A stretch of 58,250 nt of DNA. It comes from Elioraea tepidiphila DSM 17972 (GTDB taxonomy: Bacteria > Pseudomonadota > Alphaproteobacteria > Acetobacterales > Acetobacteraceae). A program made the position numbers and the translations under genes. The notes below the pieces were generated by a model. That model was not told where the DNA came from and did not search any database. It was given only the letters and a program-made list of their open reading frames with translations. The stretch is taken from contig NZ_KB899927.1 in NCBI RefSeq assembly GCF_000378465.1, positions 47,044-105,293 on the forward strand, in the 5' to 3' direction. Positions 17,112 through 25,046 of the stretch are shown one piece after another (position 1 is the stretch's first letter; every line of letters begins with the position of its first letter).

Positions 17112-18488
17112 GTGATCAAGCCTCTCGAGAAGAACGCGCTGGTCGCGTTCATCGAGCGCAAGGACCTCGACTCGGTCCGCGCCGCACTCAAGCCCTGTCA
17201 CCCCTTCGACATCGCCTCGCTCCTGCCCGAGCTGCCGCCCGAGCAGCAGGTCGAGATCCTGCTGTCGCTGCCGGCCAAGCGGCAGGCGCAGGTGTTCGGC
17301 TACCTCGATGCCGAGGAGCAGCTCGCGCTTGCGCGCGCGCTCCGGCGCGAGGATCTCGGCCGGCTGTTCGCCGACATGGACCCGGACGAGCGGGCCGACC
17401 TGTTCAAGCGCCTGCCCGCAGCGGTGCGCGAGGCGATCGTGCCCGGGCTCGCCCAGGCCGAGCGCGAGGACATCCGCAAGCTTGCCGCCTATCCGGAGAG
17501 CACCGTCGGCGCGGTGATGACCTCGGCCTACGCCGCGGTGCCGCCGGACGTGACCGCGCGCGAGGCGATCGACCTGCTGCGCCAGGAGGCGCCGAACCGC
17601 GAGACCATCTACGAGGTGTTCGTCATCGACGCGACACGCGAGCTGCTCGGCGTGGTGTCGCTGCGCGAGCTTCTGCTTGCGCCACCCGAGTCGCGCGTCT
17701 CGGAGGTGATGCGCCGCGAGGTGGTGAAGGTCGCGGCCGAGGCGCCCCGCGCCGAGGCCGCGCGGCTGATCGGCGAGTACGACCTGATCGCGCTGCCGGT
17801 GACCAATGGCGGCGGGAAACTCGTCGGCATCGTCACCGCCGATGATGCGATGGAGGTCGCCGAACAGGAGGAGCTGAAGCGGATCCAGACCTTCGGCGGC
17901 ACCCTCGCCGTCGGCGGCCCAGACCTCGATCTGCTGAACTCCCCGTTCCGGCAGCTCTTCACCGCACGCTTCTTCTGGCTGGCGCTGCTCACGGTGTTCG
18001 GGCTCGCGACCAGCCATATCGTCGCCGCGCAGGAGGAGATGCTGGAGAAGGCGATCGTGCTCGCCGCCTTCATCGCGCCCATCGTCGACATGGGTGGAAA
18101 CACCGGTAGCCAGACCGCGACGATGGTGATCCGCGCCATGGCGCTCGGCCAGATCGCGCTGCGCTTCTCTGACTTCTTGAAGGTGCTGAAGCGCGACCTC
18201 CCGGTGGCGCTGGCCCTGGGGGGCGGTGTCGCCGTGCTGGAAGCGGTGCTCGCCTACACGATGAAGAGTCTCGGCTGGGACGTCGTCGCCGTCATCGGGC
18301 TCTCGATGTTGGCGTGCACGGTCCTGGGCAGCCTGTTCGGCATCCTCCTGCCCTTCGCGGCACGGGCGATGAAGCAGGATCCGGCGACCCTGTCCTCGCC
18401 CGTGATCACGTCGGTGATGGATCTGGTGGGAGTGCTGATCTATTTCGGCATCGCCTGGATCGTCCTCGCGCATCTCTTCGTTGATTGA
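17112..18488 (+). CDS. Magnesium transporter MgtE (copy 2)
   Basis: A 458-residue MgtE paralogue: N-terminal domain with repeated VEILLSLPAKRQAQVFGYL-type helices, CBS pair (EREDIRKLAAYPESTVGAVM to VGIVTADDAMEV), and five membrane spans with GGNTGSQTATMVIRAMALG. It is clearly related to copy 1 but has diverged over most of its length, so this is an old duplication rather than a recent repeat. The start is GTG, preceded at a distance by GGAG. Expected in the inner membrane as a dimer. The two copies may differ in gating or ion preference; this cannot be judged from sequence. Confidence 0.92.
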   Translation: MIKPLEKNALVAFIERKDLDSVRAALKPCHPFDIASLLPELPPEQQVEILLSLPAKRQAQVFGYLDAEEQLALARALRREDLGRLFADMDPDERADLFKRLPAAVREAIVPGLAQAEREDIRKLAAYPESTVGAVMTSAYAAVPPDVTAREAIDLLRQEAPNRETIYEVFVIDATRELLGVVSLRELLLAPPESRVSEVMRREVVKVAAEAPRAEAARLIGEYDLIALPVTNGGGKLVGIVTADDAMEVAEQEELKRIQTFGGTLAVGGPDLDLLNSPFRQLFTARFFWLALLTVFGLATSHIVAAQEEMLEKAIVLAAFIAPIVDMGGNTGSQTATMVIRAMALGQIALRFSDFLKVLKRDLPVALALGGGVAVLEAVLAYTMKSLGWDVVAVIGLSMLACTVLGSLFGILLPFAARAMKQDPATLSSPVITSVMDLVGVLIYFGIAWIVLAHLFVD

Positions 18489-18501
18489 AACGAAACGGTC
18501 A

Positions 18502-18534
18502 GTCCCGATGCGGCGCGCGCGGTCGCGTCGGGAC
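18502..18534 (+). terminator. Stem-loop after second mgtE
   Basis: GTCCCGATGCG (18502-18512) pairs with CGCGTCGGGAC (18524-18534), eleven pairs with one G-T wobble, starting 13 bases after the mgtE stop. It lies just before the small exported-protein gene and may terminate or attenuate the transcript. Confidence 0.45.
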
Positions 18535-18567
18535 CCTCCGCACGCCCTTGACATGGAGCCGCCGCCC

Positions 18568-19155
18568 ATGCGCACCCGTCTCCGCGCCGCCGCAGGCATC
18601 GCCGCGGCCTTCGTGTTCGCCCCCGTCGCCGCATCCGCCGAAGGCGGGCCCTTCCGTGTGGACAATGTCGGCGTCGAGGAAGCCGGCACGATCAAGCTGG
18701 AGTCCTTCGGCGCCTTCTCGGTGAACCCCAGCCGCGAGCGCGAGGTCTCCGTCCGGCCCGGCTTCGTGCCCACCGCGCTGCCCTTCGTCGAGTTCAGCCT
18801 CGGCCTCACGCGCAGCGCCGAGGCGTGCGACCCGGACGACGGCAGGCGCCCGTTCTGGGCGACACGCCTGGAGCCCGAGGCCAAGGTCGAGCTTTTCCCG
18901 GTCGAGCGGTTCGGCATCGGCCTCGGCGTCAAGACGGGCGCGGCCTGGCGGCTCTCGGCGCAGCGTGCCGGTGCCGGTGCCGATGCCGATCCGGACGCGC
19001 CGGGCGTCCGTCGGCCGGAGACCCTGTTCGCGACCGGCATCGCGACGGTCCGGCCGGTCGAGCCGCTCGCCCTCAACCTCGATCTCGTGGTCGGGCGCCA
19101 TCTGAGCGACGACCGGGCGAGGTGGCTGGTCGGCGGGTTCGCGGCGCGCTTCTGA
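18568..19155 (+). CDS. Small exported protein of the magnesium island, possible outer-membrane barrel
   Basis: A 195-residue protein not recognised as a named family. It has a signal peptide (MRTRLRAAAGIAAAFVFAPVAASA, cut before EGGPF). The mature part is rich in alternating beta patterns (TIKLESFGAFSVNP, EPEAKVELFPVERFGIGLGVKTGAAW, LNLDLVVGRHLS) and ends in a terminal phenylalanine (GGFAARF), as in outer-membrane beta-barrels. An in-frame ATG at 18553 would give the alternative start MEPPP. Set between mgtE and the MgtC-like gene, it may help cation passage or envelope adaptation; that is inference. Confidence 0.65.
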   Translation: MRTRLRAAAGIAAAFVFAPVAASAEGGPFRVDNVGVEEAGTIKLESFGAFSVNPSREREVSVRPGFVPTALPFVEFSLGLTRSAEACDPDDGRRPFWATRLEPEAKVELFPVERFGIGLGVKTGAAWRLSAQRAGAGADADPDAPGVRRPETLFATGIATVRPVEPLALNLDLVVGRHLSDDRARWLVGGFAARF

Positions 19156-19165
19156 GCCCGGCGGA

Positions 19166-19211
19166 CAGGGCGCGGCCTGGGGGCGCCCCGGCCCGCCAGG
19201 CCGCTGCCCTG
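19166..19211 (+). terminator. Long stem-loop after the exported-protein gene
   Basis: CAGGGCGCGGCCTGG (19166-19180) pairs with CCAGGCCGC-T-GCCCTG (19196-19211), fifteen pairs with one bulged T, ten bases after the stop codon. The loop contains the palindrome GGGCGCCC. A likely terminator or strong attenuator, without a T-run. Confidence 0.55.
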
Positions 19212-19429
19212 GTCCTGCTGCGCTTCGCGGTGATCGGTCGCGGTCGGGTCGAGAGGCTGCTGCGCTGTCGGATCATCGGCATCGGGTCGGCGACCCGCCG
19301 TCTCGGCCTGCTCAGGCCGCCCGTCGCGCTGTCACAGAAGCTTCTTGCCCGCTGAGCGGCCGCCAGGCTCGACCGTTTCGAGGTTCTCGGCCATCGCGTC
19401 GAACACGACAGGGAGAGGAGGTCCTCGCC
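19212..19429 (+). other. Leader region of the MgtC/SapB-like gene
   Basis: No gene is supported here. Two compact hairpins are visible: CGGGTC-ggc-GACCCG (19283-19297) and CGGCCT-gctc-AGGCCG (19304-19319). The MDDGS leader sequence found before both mgtE genes is absent. GAGAGGAGG near 19412-19420 is the ribosome binding site of the next gene. Confidence 0.4.
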
Positions 19430-20143
19430 ATGGTGACACTCGAGCAGACGATGCTGCGCCTCGCGGTCGCGCTGGCGCTGGGCGCGCTGATCGGCGCCGA
19501 GCGGCAATGGCGCCAGCGGATGGCCGGGCTGCGGACCAATGCGCTGGTCGCCCTCGGCGCAGCGAGCTTCACCGTGTTCGGGCTGATGACCCCGGGCGAC
19601 CAGAGCCCCACGCGGGTCGCCGCGCAGGTGGTCTCCGGCATCGGCTTCCTCGGCGCCGGCGTGATCATGCGCGAGGGGCTGAACATCCGCGGCCTGAACA
19701 CCGCCGCGACGCTGTGGTGCTCGGCCGGCATCGGCGTCTTTTGCGGCGCCGGCGCGCTGATCCCGGCGGCCGGCGCGACGGCGCTGATCGTGGCGGCGAA
19801 TCTCGGCCTCCGCCCGCTGGTGCGGCTGATCGACCGCCAGCCCCAGGCCGGCGCGGAGGTCGATCATCACTACGTGATCGAACTGACCTGCAAGGCCTCC
19901 AAGGAGAGCCACATCCGGGCCCTGCTGTTGCAGGCCGTGGCGGCGGCCGATCTCCGGCTGCGCCGCCTCGACTCGGTGGATGTCGGCGCGCCGTCCGAGG
20001 GCGCGGCCGAGCGCGTTGCCGTCACGGCCGAGCTGGTGGCGCCCGGGCGGCGCGAAACCTGGCTGGAGGAGACGGTCGGCCGGCTCTGCCTGGAATCCTC
20101 GGTCAGCCGGGCCGGGTGGTCGGAGGCGCGCGCGCCAGCGTGA
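19430..20143 (+). CDS. MgtC/SapB family membrane protein
   Basis: A 237-residue protein. The N-terminal half has about four membrane spans and the family motifs GALIGAERQWRQRMAGLRTNALVALGAA and GIGFLGAGVIMREGLNIRGLNTAATLW. The C-terminal soluble region (from about residue 140, HHYVIELTCKASKESHIRALLLQ) looks ACT-like, as in MgtC. MgtC supports growth at low Mg2+ and in Salmonella modulates the F-type ATP synthase; many homologues remain uncharacterised. Location in the mgtE island supports a magnesium-stress role. A strong GGAGG precedes the ATG. Confidence 0.9.
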   Translation: MVTLEQTMLRLAVALALGALIGAERQWRQRMAGLRTNALVALGAASFTVFGLMTPGDQSPTRVAAQVVSGIGFLGAGVIMREGLNIRGLNTAATLWCSAGIGVFCGAGALIPAAGATALIVAANLGLRPLVRLIDRQPQAGAEVDHHYVIELTCKASKESHIRALLLQAVAAADLRLRRLDSVDVGAPSEGAAERVAVTAELVAPGRRETWLEETVGRLCLESSVSRAGWSEARAPA

Positions 20144-20198
20144 TTGCGCAGGCGCCTTGGGGCGGAGGATAGTGCGGCTGTCCTGACTGGGGGCGAAG

Positions 20199-20300
20199 GT
20201 GCGTGCATTTGCAGGGTTCCTGTTGCTGGCCGCGGGGCTCGGCGTGCCAGCGCTGGCGACGATCGGCGCGGCGGTGCTGACCGCGTTCGGCTGGCGATGA
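20199..20300 (+). CDS. 33-residue hydrophobic peptide before xpaC
   Basis: A GTG-started frame encodes VRAFAGFLLLAAGLGVPALA then TIGAAVLTAFGWR. It is one hydrophobic span long and its stop overlaps the next ATG (ATGA), which is the usual arrangement for a coupled gene in this genome. It could be a small membrane component of the XpaC/TelA system or simply a translational coupler. The ribosome binding site (GGGGGCGAAG) is weak. No family recognised. Confidence 0.45.
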   Translation: MRAFAGFLLLAAGLGVPALATIGAAVLTAFGWR

Positions 20301-21145
20301 GCCTGCCGCCACCCCCGCGTCCGCCGGGGCCGCCGCGCGCGCTCGCGACCGAAGGGCTGCGCGCGGCGCTGCTCTATCTGTTCGCCTGGCCGCTGCCGCT
20401 CTCGGCGCTGGTGTCGCTCTTCCTCGGCCGGCTGGACATGGTGGCCGGCACGGCGGGGGCCTTCGCGCTGGTGATCCTGGCGTCGTCGCTGATCGCGCGC
20501 GGGCTCGCCGCACGGCGCGAGCAGCGCCCCGCCACCGGTGTGCCGCGGCCGCTGGCGCTCGGCGCGGCGCTGGTCGGGCTTGCGGGGTTCCTCGCCGCTT
20601 GGCTCGGCGCGGGATATGGCGTGGCGATGAGTCTCGTCTTCGCCGCCTGCTCGGGCGCGGGCACGGCGCTGCTGTTCGGGCTGGACGAGGCGCCGCCGCG
20701 CCCCGCGCTGCCCGAGGGCGCGAGCCCGCTCACGGCCGACGAGCGGCGCGTGCTCGCCGAGGCGAAGGGGCGGGTCGCGGCGCTGGAGCAGGCCGCGCGC
20801 CGGATCGCCTCGGCCGAGTTCCGCGACCGGCTCGGCCGGATTGCCGGCTGGGCCGGCGCGGTGGTGACGGAGATCGAGCGCGATCCGCGCGATCTGCGCC
20901 GGGCGCGCAAGTCGCTGACGGTCTATCTCGACGGCGCGGAGAAGGTGACGGCGAAGTATCTCGCGACGCATGCGCGCGCCGGCGACCAGCAGGGCGCCCT
21001 GGAACAGAACTTCCGCACGCTGCTGGAGGAGCTGGAGCGCGCCTTCGCCGAGCAGCACGCGAGGCTGCTCCAGAACGACACGATGGACCTCGATGTGCAG
21101 ATCGAGGTGCTGACCACGCGTTTGAAGCGCGAAGGCGTGATGTAG
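20297..21145 (+). CDS. XpaC-like protein (5-bromo-4-chloroindolyl phosphate hydrolysis family)
   Basis: A 282-residue protein. A Pro-rich N-terminus is followed by four hydrophobic segments (about 30-125: LLYLFAWPLPLSALVSLFLG, AFALVILASSLIARG, LALGAALVGLAGFLAAWLG). A cytoplasmic helical domain (about 140-282) carries DLRRARKSLTVYLDGAEKVTAKYL and ENLFRT-like EQNFRTLLEELERAF, typical of XpaC. XpaC and TelA genes are adjacent in many bacteria, and the biochemical role of XpaC is unproven. Start coupled to the 33-residue peptide. Confidence 0.8.
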   Translation: MSLPPPPRPPGPPRALATEGLRAALLYLFAWPLPLSALVSLFLGRLDMVAGTAGAFALVILASSLIARGLAARREQRPATGVPRPLALGAALVGLAGFLAAWLGAGYGVAMSLVFAACSGAGTALLFGLDEAPPRPALPEGASPLTADERRVLAEAKGRVAALEQAARRIASAEFRDRLGRIAGWAGAVVTEIERDPRDLRRARKSLTVYLDGAEKVTAKYLATHARAGDQQGALEQNFRTLLEELERAFAEQHARLLQNDTMDLDVQIEVLTTRLKREGVM

Positions 21146-21157
21146 CAGGAGACTGGC

Positions 21158-22288
21158 ATGACCGAGCCCCGCACCGCGACCGAGCCCGTGCTCGCGTCGA
21201 CCCCGCCCGTGGCCGACGCGCTGGTGAGCTATGCCGAGGCGCCGCCCGATCGGCGCGCGCGCATCGAGGCCGCGCTCGCCGAGCTCGACATCAGCGACAG
21301 CAACTCGGTGATCAGCTTCGGCGCGCGGGCGCAGGCGCAAGTGACCGAGATCGCCGACTCGATGCTGGAGGGCGTGCGCAACAAGGACACGGGCGCGGCC
21401 GGCGCGGTGCTGTCCGACATGGTGGCGACCCTGCGCGGTTTCGATGTCGAGGAGCTGAAGAAGGGCGGCGGGTTCTTCGCCCGCCTGCTCGGCCGCTCGC
21501 GCCCGATCGTGAAGGTGCTGCAGCGCTACGAGCAGGTGCGTGGCCAGATCGACGGCATCACCGACCGGCTGGAGAGCCACAAGACCCGGCTGATGACCGA
21601 TATCGCCCAGCTCGACCGGCTGTACGGCGCCACGCTGGAGTATTTCCACTCCCTCGCCGACTACATCGCCGCCGGCGAGGAGGCGCTGCGCCGGCTCGAT
21701 GAGGAGGACATCCCCAAGCTCCAGGCGGCGGCGCAGGCCTCGGGCGACATGCTCGCCGCCCAGGCGCTCCGCGATCTGCGCGCGCGCCGCGACGAGCTGG
21801 AGCGGCGCGTGCACGACCTCAAGCTCACGCGCCAGGTGACGATGCAGGCGCTGCCCTCGATCCGCCTGGTACAGGAGAACGACAAGGCGCTGATCGGCCG
21901 CATCACCTCGACGGTCGCGAACACCGTGCCGCTCTGGCGCCAGCAGCTCGCCCAGGCGGTGACGATCGCGCGCAGCCAGGAGGCGGGCAAGACGCTCAAG
22001 GAGGCGACCGACCTGACGAACGAGCTGCTCGCGGCGAATGCCGAGAACCTGCGCATGGCGAACAAGGAGATCCGCGAGCAGATCGAGCGCGGCGTGTTCG
22101 ACATCACGATCGTCAAGAAGGCGAATGACGACCTGATCGCGACCATCAACGAGAGTCTCGCGATCGCCGACGAGGGCAAGCGCAAGCGCGCCGAGGCCGA
22201 GAAGGTGCTGGTGCAGTGCGAGGCCGAGCTGAAGCAGGTGCTCTCGGCCGCCAAGGCGCGCGCGACCGGCGCCGAGCCGCAGGGCTGA
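21158..22288 (+). CDS. TelA-family (toxic anion resistance) protein
   Basis: A 376-residue almost entirely helical, coiled-coil-rich cytoplasmic protein. Family features: FGARAQAQVTEIADSML, KKGGGFFARLLGRSRPIVKVLQRYEQV, RQVTMQALPSIRLVQENDKALI and PLWRQQLAQAV. TelA homologues are linked to tellurite resistance and to tolerance of envelope-active agents, but the mechanism is unclear. It follows xpaC by 12 bases, and four bases separate it from the SPFH gene, so they are one operon. Confidence 0.9.
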   Translation: MTEPRTATEPVLASTPPVADALVSYAEAPPDRRARIEAALAELDISDSNSVISFGARAQAQVTEIADSMLEGVRNKDTGAAGAVLSDMVATLRGFDVEELKKGGGFFARLLGRSRPIVKVLQRYEQVRGQIDGITDRLESHKTRLMTDIAQLDRLYGATLEYFHSLADYIAAGEEALRRLDEEDIPKLQAAAQASGDMLAAQALRDLRARRDELERRVHDLKLTRQVTMQALPSIRLVQENDKALIGRITSTVANTVPLWRQQLAQAVTIARSQEAGKTLKEATDLTNELLAANAENLRMANKEIREQIERGVFDITIVKKANDDLIATINESLAIADEGKRKRAEAEKVLVQCEAELKQVLSAAKARATGAEPQG

Positions 22289-22292
22289 CGCG

Positions 22293-23411
22293 ATGGTCTG
22301 GAACCTGATCCGCGGCCAGTTCGTCGATGTCATCGGCTGGACCGACGACACCGGCGACACGATGTGCTGGCGTTTCGAACGCCACGGCAACGAGATCAAG
22401 TACGGCGCGCAGCTCACGGTGCGCGAGGGCCAGATGGCGGTGTTCGTCAACGAGGGCCGCATCGCCGACGTGTTCCCGCCCGGCATGTACACGCTGGAGA
22501 CACGCAACCTGCCGGTGCTCTCGACCTTGCAGGCCTGGCCGCACGGGTTCGAGAGCCCGTTCAAGGCCGAGGTCTATTTCGTCGCCACGCGCCGCTTCCC
22601 CAACCTGAAATGGGGCACGCGCAATCCGATCATGCTGCGCGACCGCGAGTTCGGCCCGGTCCGCCTGCGCGCCTTCGGCACCTACGAGGTGCGCGTGACC
22701 GACGCGCCCACCTTCCTGCGCGAGATCGTCGGCACGGATGGGCGCTTCACCACCGACGAGATTTCCGAGGCGCTGCGCAACATGATCCTGACCCGGATCG
22801 CGACCGCGCTCGGCGCCGGCGCGATCCCGGTGCTCGATCTCGCGGCCAACCAGCAGGCGCTGTCGGAGTATCTGACCAACGCGCTCAAGCCCGATTTCGG
22901 CCAGTACGGGCTCGATCTGACGCGGATGCTGGTCGAGAACATCTCGCTGCCGCCCGAGGTCGAGCAGGCGCTCGATACCCGCACGAAGATGGGCGTGATC
23001 GGCGATCTGCGCGCCTACACCCAGTTCCAGGCGGCCGAGGCGATGGCCAAGGCGGCCGCGAACCCCGCCGGCGGCGCGGGGGCCGCGGTCGGCGCCGGGG
23101 TCGGGCTCGGGCTCGGCCAGCAGATCGCCGCGGCGCTCGCGCAGAACCCGTGGGCGGCGGCGCCCGCGCCACCGCCGCCGCCGGCCGCGGCCCCGCCGCC
23201 CGTGCCGCAGCGGCAATGGTTCCTCGCCTTCGGCGGCACCGCCCACGGCCCGCTCGCCGAGAGCGCATTGCCCGACGAGGCGCGCGCGGGCCATCTCAAG
23301 CGCGACACGCTGGTGTGGCGCGAGGGCATGACCGACTGGAAGCCCGCCTCCGAGGTGCCCGAGCTTGCCTTCGCCCTGGTCCCGGTCCCGCCCCCGCTCC
23401 CCGGGGCCTGA
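22293..23411 (+). CDS. SPFH-domain protein with C-terminal GYF_2 domain (YdjI-like)
   Basis: A 372-residue protein. Residues 1-250 match the SPFH/virion core protein-like family (IEWxDD-type start VIGWTDDTGDTMCWRFERHGNEIKYGAQLTVREGQMAVFVNEG, then KAEVYFVATRRFPNLKWGT). A Gly/Ala linker and an Ala/Pro stretch (about 255-310) lead to a GYF_2 (DUF4339) domain with QWFLAFGGTAHGPL, LVWREGMTDWKPASEVPEL. SPFH proteins form membrane-associated oligomers. Context with TelA and XpaC suggests an envelope-stress assembly; B. subtilis YdjI is the nearest known parallel. Confidence 0.85.
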   Translation: MVWNLIRGQFVDVIGWTDDTGDTMCWRFERHGNEIKYGAQLTVREGQMAVFVNEGRIADVFPPGMYTLETRNLPVLSTLQAWPHGFESPFKAEVYFVATRRFPNLKWGTRNPIMLRDREFGPVRLRAFGTYEVRVTDAPTFLREIVGTDGRFTTDEISEALRNMILTRIATALGAGAIPVLDLAANQQALSEYLTNALKPDFGQYGLDLTRMLVENISLPPEVEQALDTRTKMGVIGDLRAYTQFQAAEAMAKAAANPAGGAGAAVGAGVGLGLGQQIAAALAQNPWAAAPAPPPPPAAAPPPVPQRQWFLAFGGTAHGPLAESALPDEARAGHLKRDTLVWREGMTDWKPASEVPELAFALVPVPPPLPGA

Positions 23412-24522
23412 CCCCGCGCCCGAGGCGGCGGAGGAACGGCTCGATCGCATTCCGTGCTCGCAATGCGGCGCGGAGCTCACCTATGCGCCGGGCACGCGCA
23501 TGGTGCGCTGCGCCTATTGCGGCCACGAACAGCAGATCACCGGCTCGCCCTGGCAGGTGGTGGTCGAGCGCGACCTCGCGGCCGCGTTGGCGAAGGCCGC
23601 CGACGAGCACCTGACCGAGGATCGCCGCGTCCTGAAGTGCCAGACTTGTGCTGCGAGCTTCGACGCGGCGGAGGGGCAGGGGGCGGGGCAATGCCCGTTC
23701 TGCGGCTCGGCGATCGTTGCCGATCCGGCGCGCACGCGGCGCATCCGCCCGGACGGCGTGGTGCCCTTCGCGATCCCGCGCGAGAAGGCGCAGGACTCGC
23801 TCCGGCAATGGCTCGCCGGGCTGTGGTTCGCGCCGTCGGACCTGTCGCGCAAGGCCGAGGCCGAGGCGCGCATCCAGGGACTCTATCTGCCGTTCTGGAC
23901 CTATGACTGCGACACCAGCACCGAGTACCAGGGCGCGCGCGGCATCCGCGTGGTGCGCCACGTGCCGGTGACGCGCCAGGTGCAGGGTAAGCTCGTGACC
24001 CAGATGCAGCCGGTGACGGAACTGCGCTGGACCCCCGTCACCGGCCGGGTGGCGCGCCGCTTCGACGACGTGCTGGTGCCGGCCGCGCGGGCGCTGCCGC
24101 TCGCTGATCTCGGCCGCGCCGGGGTTTGGAACACGCAGACCGTGCGGCCCTATGCGCCCGACTGGCTCGCCGGGTTCCGCTCGGCCCTCTACGACGTGGC
24201 GCTGGCCGACGGGTTCGCGGCTGCGCAGGGCATCATGCGCGGCATCATCGAAGCCGACATCCGCCGCGACATCGGCGGCGATGCGCAGCGCATCACCGCC
24301 TCGCGCACGTCCTGGCGCGACGCGACCTTCAAGCACGTGCTGCTGCCGGTCTGGGTGGCGGCGTATCGCTATCGCGGCAGGACGTTCCGCTTCGTTGTCA
24401 ATGGCCAGACCGGACAGGCGCATGGCGAGCGGCCGTGGAGTGTCGGCAAGATCGCGCTCGCGCTGCTGGGCGCGCTCGCGGTGGCGGGGCTGATTGCGTT
24501 GATCGCCGGGCAGACGGGGTGA
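23365..24522 (+). CDS. Zinc-ribbon protein with C-terminal membrane span
   Basis: A protein of up to 385 residues. Two zinc ribbons are visible: CSQCG...CAYCG (about 31-55) and CQTC...CPFCG (about 92-115). A long central domain of unknown function follows (FWTYDCDTSTEYQGARG, PVTELRWTPVTGRVARRFDDVLVPA), then one membrane span near the end (LALLGALAVAGLIALIAG). The only in-frame start before the first ribbon is TTG at 23365, which overlaps the SPFH gene by 47 bases, so the start is uncertain. Similar zinc-ribbon genes often follow SPFH/TelA genes. Confidence 0.75.
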   Translation: MPSPWSRSRPRSPGPDPAPEAAEERLDRIPCSQCGAELTYAPGTRMVRCAYCGHEQQITGSPWQVVVERDLAAALAKAADEHLTEDRRVLKCQTCAASFDAAEGQGAGQCPFCGSAIVADPARTRRIRPDGVVPFAIPREKAQDSLRQWLAGLWFAPSDLSRKAEAEARIQGLYLPFWTYDCDTSTEYQGARGIRVVRHVPVTRQVQGKLVTQMQPVTELRWTPVTGRVARRFDDVLVPAARALPLADLGRAGVWNTQTVRPYAPDWLAGFRSALYDVALADGFAAAQGIMRGIIEADIRRDIGGDAQRITASRTSWRDATFKHVLLPVWVAAYRYRGRTFRFVVNGQTGQAHGERPWSVGKIALALLGALAVAGLIALIAGQTG

Positions 24523-24526
24523 GCGG

Positions 24527-24949
24527 TCAGGGCGTGTGCTGGCCGCACAGGATCGCGGCGAGAACCCGCCGTGCACCTCCCGCACCGGCCGCCATCCGGC
24601 TCACAGCCTCGGGCAGCACCCGGGCGAGGTCCGCGACCAGGGCCGACGGCTCCATCCCCACCTGGCGCGCCCATTGGTTCACCCGCGCCTCGCCGAGCGC
24701 GTGACGCAGCACCTCCGGCGGCAACGGCACGCGCGGTCCCGGGCCGGTCCAGCGCCGCAGCTGCGCGCCGAACCCCGCCCGTTGCAGTGCAATGACCACG
24801 GTCAGCAGCAGCCGGAGCTGCGGCGGCGCCAGCATCACAGGGGCGCCGCGCAGCATCGGCGTCAGCAGCGCGGCGAGCGGATCCTGGGGCCGCTCGCCTT
24901 GCGCGACCCATCGCGCGGCTGCGGCTGCAAGCTGGTGCAGCAGCGACAT
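24527..24949 (-). CDS. YidB-like (DUF937) protein
   Basis: A 140-residue protein. The central and C-terminal blocks QRAGFGAQLRRWTGPGPRVPLPPEVLRHALG and QVGMEPSALVADLARVLPEAVSRM match the YidB pattern (GLGDxVxSWIGTGxNxPISPxQLxxALG ... LAxxLPxxVDxLTP). Function in the family is unknown. It converges on the zinc-ribbon gene with only four bases between stops, so the mRNAs can overlap. Confidence 0.75.
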   Translation of the reverse strand: MSLLHQLAAAAARWVAQGERPQDPLAALLTPMLRGAPVMLAPPQLRLLLTVVIALQRAGFGAQLRRWTGPGPRVPLPPEVLRHALGEARVNQWARQVGMEPSALVADLARVLPEAVSRMAAGAGGARRVLAAILCGQHTP

Positions 24950-25046
24950 CCCGTGCCCTGCGTCTCGCTCCGAGGTTGGCGCAACCGTGACACCCGCGCT
25001 TGAGGCAACGCAAGGCCGGGGGACGATCGCGTGCTAGACAGGACGG

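Noticed and set aside
15363-19076. A minus-strand open frame of over 1,200 codons opposite the mgtE region
   Set aside because: It is antisense to two clear mgtE genes and the exported-protein gene, has low-complexity His/Arg/Gly-rich sequence and no motif. It is a GC-bias shadow.
19073-22564. A long minus-strand open frame across mgtC, xpaC and telA
   Set aside because: Antisense shadow of well-supported genes, with no ribosome binding site and no domain.
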